NCBI RefSeq assembly: GCF_020740795.1
Contig: NC_067291.1
Location: forward strand, 20,800,780-20,864,779
Reading direction: 5' to 3'
Origin: Apus apus
Lineage: Eukaryota; Chordata; Aves; Apodiformes; Apodidae
Length of the DNA stretch: 64,000 bases
Shown here piece by piece: positions 41,816-53,050 of this stretch. The translations under genes were made by a program, and so were the position numbers. Under the pieces are notes generated by a model that was not told the origin of the DNA, ran no database searches, and worked only from the letters and a program-made list of their open reading frames with translations. Every line of letters starts with the position of its first letter. Positions within the stretch are counted from its first letter, which is position 1.

Positions 41816-42350
41816 GCCAGTCTTCACTGTTAATGACAATTATTTATGGAGCACCCTGAATTCACCCCGGGTTCTGGGCCAGCAGCTCGATGGCCAAATC
41901 CAGCCCCCGGGGAGGGCTGTGGGAAGCAGAGCCATTTCCACAGGCTTTGATGGGGGTTGGACCAAGTCCTGCAGCTCCACTGACATGCCCGTGACTTTAC
42001 AGCAAATGCTGCCATCAGAAAAATGATAGCTTCCCACTTGAAATCACTTACAGACACATCGGGGGGGAAAATTCCCTCTATTTATTCCTCGGTTGGGCAG
42101 AACTGGAAAAAAAACCAAAAAAACAACAAACCCTTCTCCAGTTGAGATCCCCAGCTCACAGCACAGCAGCTGCTCCAGTGCTGTCATTTAGCACCCAAGA
42201 AAATAGCTGGGCTTGGATGGGCAAAGGCTGCCTGGGAACCTGGCAACGTGGGCACTGGCTGCTCGTCTGTCCACCCCAGGACCAACTGTATAACCAGGAG
42301 AAGATTTTTTTATAGCAATTATTCCATCGGAGCTATTAATTGGAGTCAGT
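41816..42350. other. Spacer with two small AT patches
   Basis: CTGTTAATGACAATTATTTATGG (about 41828-41850) and CAATTATTCCATCGG followed by AGCTATTAATTGG (42317-42343) are short AT patches separated by GC-rich DNA and an A/C-rich simple run at 42105-42130. Confidence 0.35.
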
Positions 42351-42549
42351 GTGTGACTCTGGGCACATGCTGCTCCCCTCTCCTCAGTTCCCAGGCATCC
42401 CTCTGGGCATTCCTCATTTTTGGAGGGAGAAGCCCAAGGAATCACAGGCTGGCTGTGGTGTGGGAGGGAGAAGATGAGGGGGCTTCTCAGCTCCTGCAGA
42501 TCATTGCTTCCAGCCCTTGCTTTGCTGCCAGGGAAAGGGAGGGAACTGA
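42351..42549. other. Spacer
   Basis: No feature recognised. Confidence 0.35.
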
Positions 42550-42621
42550 TTTGCAGGTTTTGCCTGAATTTACAGATTTTTTTCTGAATCTGCAGGTTCT
42601 GCCTGAATTTGCAGGTCTGCA
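42550..42621. repeat. 19-20-bp minisatellite
   Basis: About three and a half diverged units of TTGCAGGTTTTGCCTGAAT (42551, about 42570, about 42590, 42608). Confidence 0.8.
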
Positions 42622-43360
42622 GCCCCTTCTCAGGACCATCTGCATCATCCCTGCCACATCTTTTAAAATGAAGAATTGGGCTCCCAAGGGCAGTATCTCT
42701 GGATGGGATGCAAGGAAATCCCCCCAGGCCGAGGCAGCTCTGCAGTCTGGGGTACAAACTGCTCCCTAGACCACCGGGCTCTGGAAGGGTGCAATGTGCT
42801 GCTGTGGCTGCACAGATGCACTGCTCAGCTCAGTTCACTGCCTCAGACCCTTTGAGGTGTGGTATTGATATCCCCCCCACACTAATTCCTGATGGAAAAG
42901 CCTGGTGCATGCCTGGAGGTGCTCCCAGCACAGCCGCAGGCTCTGGCTGTGGGATCCCTGCTCAGCCCCTCCCTTCCAACCTCACTTAGCTTGGAAAATA
43001 AGATCCAGTCTTCAAGGAAAGCAGAAGGGAGTAACTCTTAAGCCACCCCTGTGCTGCACAGACACGGCGTGACAGTGCCTGGCACCATCTGCACTCCAGA
43101 AAGGGCCATTTTGGGTTTCCCAGAGCTTTTCCCCGGCCAGCGGAAGCTGTGAGAGATCAGGTTGGAAGCATCCCTTTAAAAGCAATGGAGACTGCATTGC
43201 TTCTAGAGGGAGAGCTGCAAAATGGTATTTGTTTTCCCACCAGCCGGCAGAAACCTTTGTCTCTGCTCACTGTCTGCTCCCAGAGCTTTCCCAGGTCAGC
43301 CAAGCCCGTGTGGACGCTGCCTGCAAGTTCCCAAGCCCGGCCAGCGGACCCGCTCACACC
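42622..43360. other. Spacer
   Basis: No gene or repeat recognised. Confidence 0.4.
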
Positions 43361-44150
43361 TCCTCCGAGGGGAAAGCTCATTAAGGTGGTGACCCAGCTA
43401 TCCTATAGCCAGAATCTCACGTTCTTATTAGAGGCGTTAAGGAAAGCAACAGCAGATCAAAGCGGTCCGCAGCATCTCCTTTGGGATGCTGCCTCCCGCC
43501 CTCGCATCCCGGCTTTTGCTATTGCTCCATCCCGGGGCCAGACGGGCAGAAGGAACATCCCGGTGTCTTTTCTACAGCTGAAGGAGCCAGACACAAGGGC
43601 ACGAGAGTGTCCTGTTTCCATGTTCACTCTGGGATAAGCATGTCTTTCCTCCCAGCAGGTGAATTTTTCCAGGGGCTGCCTGGAGCCGCCTCATCCCCCC
43701 GAGGCTGGTCCCGGTGCTTGCTGGTGATGGTTTCACTGGCTTTGCTGGTACCGACAGGAGGAACTAGACAGAAGGTCTTCGGGACCCCGAGGGCCCCGGG
43801 AGGGGTGGAACAGAGGGGGTCAGTATTCCCGCCCACTTCCTGCCATAGCCTATTAAACCCGGGAGAAGCAGCAGCTCGGCCCGTATGCCTGCGCCTTCCC
43901 CGGGCTGTGCTGAGATGCTCCTGCTTTCCCCTCAGCTCGCCGTGTGTGCTGCAGAATCCAGATCCATCCTGGGAAGAGCCATGGAGTCCTCTCCCGAGCC
44001 TCGAGGGACCCTCACCCCCCGATCCCTGCGGCCGTCGAGAGCGGGTTTGGTATCAGTCCGTGTCGGAGCGCATCTGTCCGCTCCTCATCCCACGTGTTGC
44101 TGCCCTTTCCCCGGCCCCGCAAACCTCTTCCGGGTTTAACTTCCAACCTT
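43361..44150. other. AT patch and CpG-containing block
   Basis: CTCATTAAGGTGG and CTTATTAGAGGCGTTAAGG (43378-43443) precede moderately CpG-rich DNA, densest at 44010-44090 (gatccctgcggccgtcgaga). A 318-codon plus-strand frame (43481-44437) crosses it. It starts with TTG, its first ATG is near 43640, and it is Pro/Ser/Gly-rich with no recognised domain. I do not call a gene. Confidence 0.35.
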
Positions 44151-44385
44151 TACATCTCTCTTCTATCTTCCCCTTTTATCTTACCTTCCCTGGGGAGGGT
44201 GGAGGGGGAGTTAACAGAGGGCAGTTCTGCCCTCTGCTCTGTGGCTGGCCCTGGCCACTAGACCCAGCCCCAGCCCTGGTGGGTCCCGTGCTTGTCCTTC
44301 AGCAGCCACAGGTGAGTGCTGGTGTCTCTGGCATCGCCCCTGGATGCCTCTTCAGCTGCTGCTTGTTGCTAAAGCAGAGAGCAGA
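44151..44385. other. Spacer
   Basis: Nothing recognised. Confidence 0.35.
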
Positions 44386-44560
44386 GGGCCCGGGAGAGCT
44401 GCAAGCTTTTATTAAGGCAGCAGATAATTACATTTAATAAGGGCACTAGCTTTTCCCACACCAGGTAGCTGCACCATCCATCTTCCCTTTAATAATCAAA
44501 CCCTCTCCAGCTCATTTACATTCATTCTTCCTCTTGCAACACAGCACAACACTGCACAGG
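44386..44560. promoter_or_regulatory. AT-rich island
   Basis: CTTTTATTAAGGCAGC, GATAATTACATTTAATAAGG and CCTTTAATAATCAAACCC. Repeat-free and short. Confidence 0.36.
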
Positions 44561-45060
44561 GTTGGTTTATCGCCCCTCTGGATCTCACAGGTAGCAGGCA
44601 AAGCAGGGCTGGTGTCCCCAGCTGAGCGTGTCCCTGTGCCCCAAGGGGCTTGTGGCTGTTTGCTCAGGTAGCCACACACCCCCCAGCAGACACAGCTTGC
44701 AAAACATCACAAGAAACCAGTGGCTTCGTGGGCTCCAGAGCAATTACCTGGTGTGAACCCACTCCGCGAGGATCGCATCTGCACCTGTGGGTCGTTCCAG
44801 GGGTGCAGAGGAACACTCTGAGCATGTACTTGTAAGGCAGAATGCAGATGATTTTTTTAGGAGTGGAAGTAAACGCGTGCTGTGTGCGCGTGTTGGGAAG
44901 CACAGTGTCTCTCAGGAGACAGGAAAAATAATGTATAAATGAGTAAGAGTGCAGCAAACATTCATCTTCAAAGCTGAAATTGGAGAGTGAAGCCAAGGGT
45001 ATTATAAATCCTGTTTTGCTGCTGCTTCGCTCTGATTTGGTTTTGCCAGCTCATACCAGG
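44561..45060. other. Spacer with weak AT patch
   Basis: The part 44830-45010 is weakly AT-rich (GATGATTTTTTTAGGAG, AAAATAATGTATAAATGAG). The rest is neutral. Confidence 0.35.
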
Positions 45061-46330
45061 ACACATCTTTCTGGGTGGTTTTTCCTTCCCCAACACTTCT
45101 CACTGCACCTGGTGGTGGGACACAGTGATGGCCGAGGGCACTGCTCTCCCTGGCCTTTAAATGTCTTCTGGCCTGCAGGGCTGGAAAAATCCCCATCTTC
45201 TGGGCATGGGCACACTGGGTGGATGTGGGGCAGGGGAGGCCGCTTCATCCCATCCTATGGAATGATGGAGAGGGGTTTGCATCCCACCAAGACCTTCAGG
45301 GCTTGCTGCAAGGCTTGGGGGAGGCTCCAGGTGGTCACTGCTGCCCCTGTGCAGGTCAAGTGCAGGAGGATGCAGCAGGATGCTCATTTGTAACAGAAAA
45401 GGGGAATATAAGAGACTTGTAAGTTGCACCTTCCCCCCCACCCTGTGATCCCATCTGGCCATCCCTGCATGGCCAGACTGTCCTCTCTGTCCCTGGGCCA
45501 GCAGCCATGGCCAAGTGGCTTGTGCCAAAGCATGGGAATGACATCATTCCCAAGGGAATGGCAGCAGCAGGCAGAGCCCAGGGGGCACAGAGAGGAGCCT
45601 GGGACACTTTGTGATGCTGCTGGGGACCCTCTGTGCTGGCCAGGCAGACCCCCTGGCCGTGCCCATCACCCCTGTGCCCTGGCACGTGCTGATGTGATGG
45701 ACAGGATGGTCGGGATCCCGGCACCATCTCTGCTGGGAAAAGGGCCCCTCAGCCCCCTGCTGTGTTTAGTCTGGGCCCAGGGCTTGTTATCAGCTCGGCC
45801 CCATCCCTGGCAGCTTGGCACCCCACGCTGCTGCTCCTCTAATCTCCTGTAATTTGGCAGCCTGGGCTGCAGCAACCAGCCATCCCTCAGGGAGAGGGGG
45901 GCCCCAGGGTCAGTGAGGAGCAGCTCCTGCTGGTGGCACAGGAGCAGCATCCCGGTGCTATTAGCTGCTGAGCATTGGGATTTCAAACACCCCCTGTGCT
46001 GCAGGGATAGTGCCTGGCTCTGCTGGAGGGAAGAAATCATCCCCCACTGAAACAGCTCAGCTGCCTTTCAGCCCAGGCCACCCAGCCCTCACTCCCCCCG
46101 CCCACCCGGCAGCTCTCCCGCATCCCACGCCTCTCTCAGTGGGATCCATCCCAGCTGGGGCAGGACAGCCAAGGAGGGGGCTGCAGACCCCAAACTTGCC
46201 CCCGTGGCCGAGGTGCCAGAGCTCAAACAGGGCTGGTGTCCCTGGGCACATCAGGTGCCAGCTCGGCTGGCCCAGAGCCCCTTGGGCACGGCAGGCGCCA
46301 AGCAAAGCCTTTAGCACATTTATGTCTTCT
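45061..46330. other. GC-rich spacer
   Basis: No gene, CR1 or tandem array recognised across about 1.27 kb. Frames of 120-145 codons on both strands lack motifs. Confidence 0.45.
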
Positions 46331-46386
46331 TTCCAAAACACTTCTTCCCTAATTTAAACCATCATCTTTCATCTCAGAGTTGTGGG

Positions 46387-46434
46387 GGGTTTTTTTTGTT
46401 TGTTTTCCTTCTTTTTTTTTTTTTTTTCTTTTAG
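46387..46434. repeat. Poly(T) tract
   Basis: T/G-rich simple sequence with a T-run of about 17 near its right end. Confidence 0.9.
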
Positions 46435-47212
46435 CAACGCCTGAGAAGTGTCTGGATTGAGAGAGTAATTCTTGGCACATCTGGAGAAAAAAGCAGGATC
46501 CCCCCAGTCCCATGCTGCAGCTCCTGCTCTGCCAGACAGGAAAAAAAAATGCCAGCAGCTCCGAGCACTGCTCAGAAACTAGCAGGACCCACTGTGAGCC
46601 AAAAAATAGAGCAAACCAAGACAACAAGATGCATTTCCAGCCAGTGCAGAGATTGCCACAGACTTGGCAGCCTGCAAGAGAGGGTCAGAGCTGGCACCTG
46701 GAGCCCCCTCCCAAGGTCCCTGCCTGGAACCACGCACCCACGGAGCTGCTTCTGCTGGCTGTGCTGCCACCTGCCCACCTCTATGCCAAACGCTTCCAGT
46801 TTGCAAACCACAGCCATGGATCTCTCCTGTTTTGTAGCAGCAGAGATGCCGCTTTCCTGCCCAGCAGGATCCTGAGGAGGACCAGCACCACAGTGACCTG
46901 TCACCAGAGCTCCCAAACCACTTGATGTGGCCACTCCTGAGCTGGCTTTAGCATGGAACACCAGCCCTGGGCACTGGATGAGTTGTAAGGCAGCTCAAGC
47001 TGCAAAGGAGGGGCCGTGGGGGTGACCATGTCACCAGAGGTGGTGAGGAGGCAGCTCCCAGCACGCCTGGCCAGGCTGCTGACAGGCAGTGCTGGCTGTT
47101 CCCACTGTCCCCACACAGCTCGTGTCACCACGGGCATGGCACATCCAGCAGGGAAGCTGCAGCAGGCAGCACCAGCCCTTCCTGGCCATGTTTCCCTATA
47201 GCCAGCCATGGC
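46435..47212. other. Spacer
   Basis: No gene or repeat recognised. Confidence 0.4.
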
Positions 47213-47232
47213 TCTTTTTTTTTTTTTTTTTT
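47213..47232. repeat. Poly(T) run
   Basis: Eighteen or more consecutive T. Confidence 0.9.
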
Positions 47233-47700
47233 CCTCCCACTGAAGACACTTCCAAAGCCAGTGATTTGCACCATATGTTTCCAAGTCTCCTATGGAATAC
47301 CTTTAGTGACAAGAAGGGCAAAGCGAGAGGAGCCCTCTGCCCGCTAGCCTGCAGGACAGGAAAAAAGCAGAAATCATCCAACAACGGCTGTAAAAAACCC
47401 CTCAGAGATCCCTCTGCAGGGGGGGTTATTTATTTATTTTTATCTGCCGTGAGGGATGATAAAATGGGACTTGGCAGGAGTCACCTCTGACATGTGTTAT
47501 CTCTATAATGTCGGGATCCGATAATCCCCACCTAAGCTTTGTGCTTTACACCACAGGCTGTCACCTCCCCAGCCCCTTCCACTTCCACCCGCAGCACGTG
47601 GGCCTCAGGACTTCTCCTCTCTCCCGTAGCCCTTGCCCACCAGCCCATAAATACTTGTGTGAGAGCCTCCCCCCCAGCCCCGCTGGCCTTGCACTTTCCT
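47233..47700. other. Spacer
   Basis: A (TTTA)n patch lies at 47426-47441. Nothing else recognised. Confidence 0.4.
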
Positions 47701-48120
47701 CAGGGTAGCAGGCGACTTTCTTCAAACTTTTAAATTCCGTTCATTAATCATTTAGAGAAATGTGCAATTACTCGAGTCCAATTACAGAAAATGTGCAACT
47801 ACTTGAGTCCCATTATGAGCCGGTACGAAATGCCAAGATCTTGATTAGAGCAAAACCACCGCCAGCCCCATGTACTTTAAAAGAAAATATGGTGTGTTGC
47901 CCTAGCGGGTGAAAAGAAATCACTATTTATTTACACACAAATGTGTCTAACCCTTGCTGACAACAGGGGAAATCTTTCCTATCAGCCGGAACGTGATTTC
48001 AGTGTTCCCCGAAGGAAGAGATGTCTCTCCCTTAATTAAAACAATGCCTGAACTCACTGTAACCCCCTGATTTCACAGCAGGGATCTGCTCTGGGTTTTC
48101 CAGAGGGTTTATAATTGCCC
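47701..48120. promoter_or_regulatory. Strong island with duplicated homeodomain-like module
   Basis: TGTGCAATTACTCGAGTCC with ATTA after it (47761-47784) is repeated 31 bp later as TGTGCAACTACTTGAGTCC with ATTA (47792-47815), 21 of 24 positions alike. ACTTGAG resembles an NK2-class site and ATTA a generic homeodomain core. The island continues with CTTGATTAGAGC, ATCACTATTTATTTACAC (forkhead-like) and CTTAATTAAAAC. Confidence 0.48.
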
Positions 48121-48285
48121 CACAAGCCGATGTCTGGCCTGGCGTGGGGCGGTTTGTTCTCCATCACCGCTTGGATCCCTCTCCAGGAGCAAGGACAACT
48201 CCTCCTTTCCGCTTCCCAGGCCAGGATCTACTGCTCCGCAGATGCAACCAGGTCTCCCAAATGCCGTGTGGGTTCTCGGATGGAG
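48121..48285. other. Spacer
   Basis: Nothing recognised. Confidence 0.35.
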
Positions 48286-48400
48286 GAGGTGGCCTCTCTC
48301 ATCTTTGCAGCCCGTTGGCTTTATTGGGTAATCCCTAATTACTCCAACTGTCTCCTATGCAAATCATTAGCGTCTGGAGCAAGCAGGGCGAGCGAGCCGC
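48286..48400. promoter_or_regulatory. Small island with octamer
   Basis: GGTAATCCCTAATTACTCC followed by the exact octamer ATGCAAAT (48357-48364) and CATTAGCG. OTX-like TAATCCC, homeodomain TAATTA and POU octamer lie within 45 bp. Confidence 0.42.
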
Positions 48401-48555
48401 GGGGCTGCTGCCACATGTGGCCTCCAAACTCCTGTTATTCAGGTCAGCATCTTCTGGGGCGGTGGTGGGTGTTGCTGCTTAGCAGGGATTAAAGCAGGAT
48501 TTATGGGGCTATCTCAGCTGTGGGGACGGGGACCTTCGTACCAGCCCCACTACCA
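48401..48555. other. Spacer
   Basis: Nothing recognised. Confidence 0.35.
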
Positions 48556-49260
48556 GAGCCTGAGATTTTCAAGGAGAATCTTGAGCTAAGGGGCTTAGAT
48601 GGGTGAATTAATTTACTGGGACTCCGCAGCTCATCCAGCATAAAAATCTCTCGTGAAAGTATAATTTTCTTCTTGTTATTCATGATTACAAAATAATAAG
48701 ATTGTTTAAAAATCCAATAGCAGGGATGTCAATATTGGCAGGAGATTCGATCGCGAAGCACGAGCCAGCCCTCCGTGGCTCTGCTTCGTTTTAATTAGGA
48801 AAAAATGCACTAATCTGACAGGGTTTGCCCAGGTTGGTTTGCCAAGAGGCCATCAATTGATCCGGATGATATTGGCTTCCTTTTAAGAGCCCCTTGCTAA
48901 CTGCTCTGGAAAGCCCAGGCTTTTTCTCCTTCCTCAGATCATCTCTGCAGTTTTTTGGCATGTCAAAAGGCCAGATGTTTTTTATTTGAGAGCAAATTGA
49001 CACGTTAAATTACATTGTGCAAACAGCGAAGCCAGCCATGAGTAAACAGGCGACGAGGATTCATTGAATTTTATGGGTCGCAATAATGTTTATGTAATTT
49101 AACAAATTTATGCTTCATGTCAGCTTTACCACAAGAGTTATTCATTCCAAAAGGAAAAACAACTTACGTTACAGCCCCCATATTATCCTGCCTCGGAGCC
49201 AATCAAAAGCCAAACAAGCTTTAACATGACAATTGCACAGGGGCGTGTGCACGCCCGCAC
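48556..49260. promoter_or_regulatory. Longest AT-rich island, strong conserved-element candidate
   Basis: About 700 bp without recognised repeats: GGTGAATTAATTTACTGG, GTTTTAATTAGGAAAAAATG, CCATCAATTGATCC, ACGTTAAATTACATTGTGC, GAATTTTATGGGTCGCAATA (HOX/CDX-like TTTTATGG), TTTATGTAATTTAACAAATT and AGCCAATCAAAAGCC (CCAAT box). It ends in GGGCGTG-TG-CACGCCC (49241-49256), two KLF/SP-type sites facing each other. No significant open frame crosses it. Confidence 0.5.
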
Positions 49261-49440
49261 ACCCTGACATGTATCTCACGAGCTGAACACAGGCTGTGGG
49301 TACTGCTGGCTTTCTGCTGCTTTCTTTTTTTTGCCTTTTTTTTTTTTTTTTTATAATTCTAATTTGATTGCTTTTCTATCATCCAGCCAGAATGCAAACA
49401 ATGGGGGAGGCTTCTGCCGCGCCAAGGGCTGCTCCAGCCT
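49261..49440. other. Spacer with poly(T)
   Basis: T-rich simple run at 49321-49353; otherwise nothing. Confidence 0.5.
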
Positions 49441-49750
49441 GCGCAGTCCCCATCCAGGCTCCGTGTGCTGCTTTCAGAAGGTCATGTTGATTTTTACCAT
49501 AATGCATTTTCCAGGTCCCTGGGAACCTCCAGCAGATTTAGCAGGAATCCTCTATGAATCAGCCTGTCTTCACTCTCCAGCAAAGTGTAGACCTAGCCCG
49601 GATTTCACTGGCAATGAACCGTGCATTAATATTACAAACTTTTCTGGCTATTTAAATGCAAAACCACCTCAGGCTGCAGGGCAGAGCAGGCTGGGTGCTG
49701 GCAGGGCTGATCACATCACTCTCATTAATGCACTTTAACACCTTGGGTGC
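49441..49750. promoter_or_regulatory. AT-leaning island
   Basis: TTTTTACCATAATGCATTTTC, GCATTAATATTACAAAC, GGCTATTTAAATGC and CATTAATGCACTTTAACACC. Less dense than neighbouring islands. Confidence 0.33.
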
Positions 49751-50635
49751 TCCAGGACACGAGGAGCAAAAGGTCACACTGTGGCATTGCTCCCGTGGGA
49801 GGGCTGGTGTCAGAGCAGTGAGGCGTGCGGAGGCCCCTGTGCCGGCACCAGGAGCAAACAACTTCCCACCAACACAGCAATTATCAATGGCAGCCACTGC
49901 TGGAGGGGCTGGATCCAGAGGGGGGAGCACGTGGTGATACTCACTGACAGCTCCAAGACAAACCCTGGAGAGCAAAGGCAAAGCATCCTCCCATGCCTGG
50001 TGGGTCCAGCCGTGGCCTCGCTGGAGCCCTCCCAGTGGTGATGGCCACCAAGGATGGCACAGTGAGCCAGGGCTCAGCTTCAGTGGAGCTCCCCCAGGAG
50101 CAGGGAGCACTCAGGGGAGCTGGGACCAGCCAGGAGGTCCATGTCCATAAGCCAGGTCCCAGAGGCACTGACAGCAGCCCTGAGGCTGGAGAACTGGGTG
50201 CCACCAGTGTACCCCAGCACACCATGGAGCTCAGTGGAGCTGGCTGGGAGGAAACCAGGGTGATACTTGATGGTCACAGCATACTCATCCTTCACCCCCT
50301 GCCCTGCCAGACCTCCTGGGTCAGTCCTACCTGGGCAAAAGATGTAGGTCCTGGGGCTGCAGGGTGTTCACCTCCCAGCCCCAGGACCTCCAGCTGCTCC
50401 TCCACACTTTGCTTTCCCCCACAGCAAGGTGATGCCTTCTACTTGCCTCAAACCCCAGGAGGGGATGCTGGGGGAAGCTCATCTTTTTGTTGGTTTGAGA
50501 AAAAGAGTGATCAGTCTCCAAATCAGTGTTGTTCATGTTGCAGATTTTTGGGGATGGCACCAGGGGTGATCCCAGCAGCCGGTGGGACGGGCCCTTGTTG
50601 GCAGGAATGGGGCTGCAAGGAATTTCTCTGTCTAA
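49751..50635. other. GC-rich spacer
   Basis: A 217-codon plus-strand frame (49993-50646) shows no domain and is Gly/Ser/Pro-rich. No CR1 or tandem array recognised. Confidence 0.45.
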
Positions 50636-50960
50636 GTGGCATTTAATAGTCTTGAAGGAGATCTGCACACAGGGTATGAAGAGGGAACAAAGGGTTATTG
50701 CTGTCAATATCATTAATTTCAAGCTAATTTGAACATCTGATTAAGTTTAGCATAACCATAAAACCTAAACTGCTATTTAAAACCAGAGAAGGGTTTATTA
50801 AATAAGTGCTGGAATGCAACAGAAAGCAAAATGAAGGTAATAAAGTCACTTGAAGTAATAAAATTAAGTGAATGCTAGAAGTATCCTGTGATGGATCTTT
50901 CCTTTACCCTTCCCAGGATAGAGATCTTCCTTCCTCAGCTGCATTTTCTGACCTCCAAAT
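50636..50960. promoter_or_regulatory. AT-rich island
   Basis: AATATCATTAATTTCAAGC, GCTAATTTGAACATCTGATT, AGCATAACCATAAAACC, TTTATTAAATAAGTGC (inverted TTTATT/AATAAG type), CACTTGAAGTAATAAAATTA (NK2-like CACTTGA). Good candidate element. Confidence 0.45.
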
Positions 50961-52375
50961 TTCTTATGGATCTAAATCTTCATAGAAACAAAATACATGG
51001 GAGAAAATGATCAATACAATATTTTTTCCTTGGAAAAGGAGGAGAAAATGCCAGGGAGCAGAGATCCTCCTGAGCTGAACACGTCACCCTGCTGGAGCTG
51101 TGCAGATGCACAAGGTCACAGGCAGCTCTGAGCATGTTTGGGAAAGGGAGAGCAGGATCCCCCCGGGGCACTGGTTGGGGGGTCCGTCCTTCGTCGCCTT
51201 TCTGCGTGTAATAAAACATGAGTCCAGTTAGACAACTGGTGGTGAAAACCCTACAGGGTTTCTCCTGCTGTGGCAGAGCCGGCCAAGACAACTTACCCTT
51301 CTCCTCTGGGTTCATGTGTCATCTGGAGGAAACACTTATTTACTCTGAAGGCCACAGAAGCCTTGAAATACAAAGCCCAAGATAACACTGATAGGATCAC
51401 ACAGACATCCAGATTAATTCATGCTGCTGTCCTAAGCAGAAGTGACTCACAGAGAGCAGGGGAGCCCTGTCCCCAGGGGAGCCCTGTCCCCCGGGTACAC
51501 CGGGACCTCGGCCGGGGCGCTGGGTCACGCGCGGCACCAGCTGGTGCTCGCTGTCCCCACTCTGCCCCCTGCTCCCACAGCCCTGGGCAGTGCCTCGGGA
51601 TAGGGGTGGTGAAGGGAAATGCAGGAGGGGCGTGCTGGGCCCTGCCCTGCCCGTGCTGGGCTCTGGATGAATCAAGGATGGAGATGCAGGTAGTCGTGGT
51701 CCTTGGTGCTGAGCCCCTTGTCCACACGCTCCCCTCGTTCAGCCAGCCCCCTGGTGTCTGCTACTTCTGGGTCACAACAGAGATGTGTGGGCACGAAGAG
51801 GGTTTGTTAGAACTCCACAGACTTCTCCAAGAGGAAGGTGGTCAGCTGAAATTTCCATTCCTCCTTTGCTTCTGGCAAAGGCAGACTCAAGGGCATAGGG
51901 GAGAAGTTGGGATTTTAGTGCATGTTCTTAGTCAGAGCTCAAGGAAGAGGGTACAAACAGCCCTAGAAATGCAGGAAAGAGCAACCTGGGTGGCCTTGCA
52001 CCTCTCCAGAGCATGGCCTGCTGCCCGGAGAGCAGGGCAAGAGGACCCAGGGTTTCCTTCTTCACCTGGAGAGGCACCTGACCCTGTGACATTGCCCTGC
52101 ATTGCAAATGGCATCTCAGCAGAGATGGCTGATGAACATCCTCCTTCAATCACATCAAGAACATCCTCCCTCAACCACAAGAACATAAGCACACAGGACA
52201 AAGAGTGAAATGGCGTGGATGAGGGGGGCTGTGAGCACCCAGGAGCAGCCCCATATGCAACACACCCCCTGTCTGCCACCAGACAGCTCATGTGAGACTC
52301 CATGCAGTGCCCACCAAGCCCACGAGGGCTCTTCCCATTGCCCCCTGCCCCTTGGGAGATGCCCACGCTCGAGCT
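50961..52375. other. Mixed spacer with long GTG-initiated frame
   Basis: A 312-codon plus-strand frame (51270-52208) begins with GTG; its first ATG is about codon 136. It has no recognised domain and crosses a 17-bp direct repeat (gagccctgtcccc twice, 51462-51497) and a second short duplication (aacatcctccttcaatcaca, 52135-52185). I regard it as chance. Confidence 0.4.
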
Positions 52376-53045
52376 GGTGACCAAACGTAGAGATGTGCAC
52401 CAATACTCATCAGAGTTTTATGTAGTTTCAGAAATACTGAATTCCTGGGCCCCAACTTCCCTGCCTCAGATTTCCATTCGGCACCAGGGTTTGCTGGTAA
52501 CTTCTGTTGCAAGGCTGAGCACAAGTTACATTATAAAATCTAACCGCGGGCTGTTTCCTTAATTGATTTCTTTTGTTTCATTCTATTCCTCAAAGATTTG
52601 TCAACATTAATTTTTATATGCTTAACACTTTGCAAATACTGGCCAACTTTTTAAAATTAATGACTTGAGATGGAGATTGAATACCTTCCCTCCCCTGCAA
52701 CTGCAGCGGGGAACTAACACAGGGTGATAGTAAAACATGTTATCAGCATTTAATTTGTGAAAGAGGAGTTATTAAAAAGTGAATCTGCCAGCAGCCATTG
52801 GCAGCTGGATGGAGCTGCTGAACGTTACTCTTGCTGTTATTTCTATTTGCATTTCCCAAACAAAAAGTCCCACGTTTCCCACAGTAAGGGTTTCAGCCAA
52901 AGGTAGAAGATCTGTGGGTTTCCTGGGGTTCAGGTCAACCAATCAGCAACAACACTCGTAGTAAATTCCTGGGAAAAGTAATGTTTTGATATAGGGTGAG
53001 TTCCTGAGGGCTGTGCCCTCTAATGAGGCAGAGCGTGTCAGCCTG
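52376..53045. promoter_or_regulatory. Long AT-rich island with octamer
   Basis: CCTTAATTGATTTC, AACATTAATTTTTATATGC, AAAATTAATGACTTGAG (NK2-like ACTTGAG), GCATTTAATTTGTG, TTATTAAAAAGTG and the octamer ATTTGCAT (52845-52852). About 600 bp free of recognised repeats, ending at a CR1 insertion. Confidence 0.45.
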
Positions 53046-53050
53046 CGATA

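Noticed and set aside
43481..44437. 318-codon plus-strand open frame
   Set aside because: TTG start, Pro/Ser/Gly-rich throughout, no signal, domain or repeat; consistent with stop-poor GC-rich DNA.
51270..52208. 312-codon plus-strand open frame
   Set aside because: GTG start with the first ATG far inside; it crosses short tandem duplications and shows no family motif.
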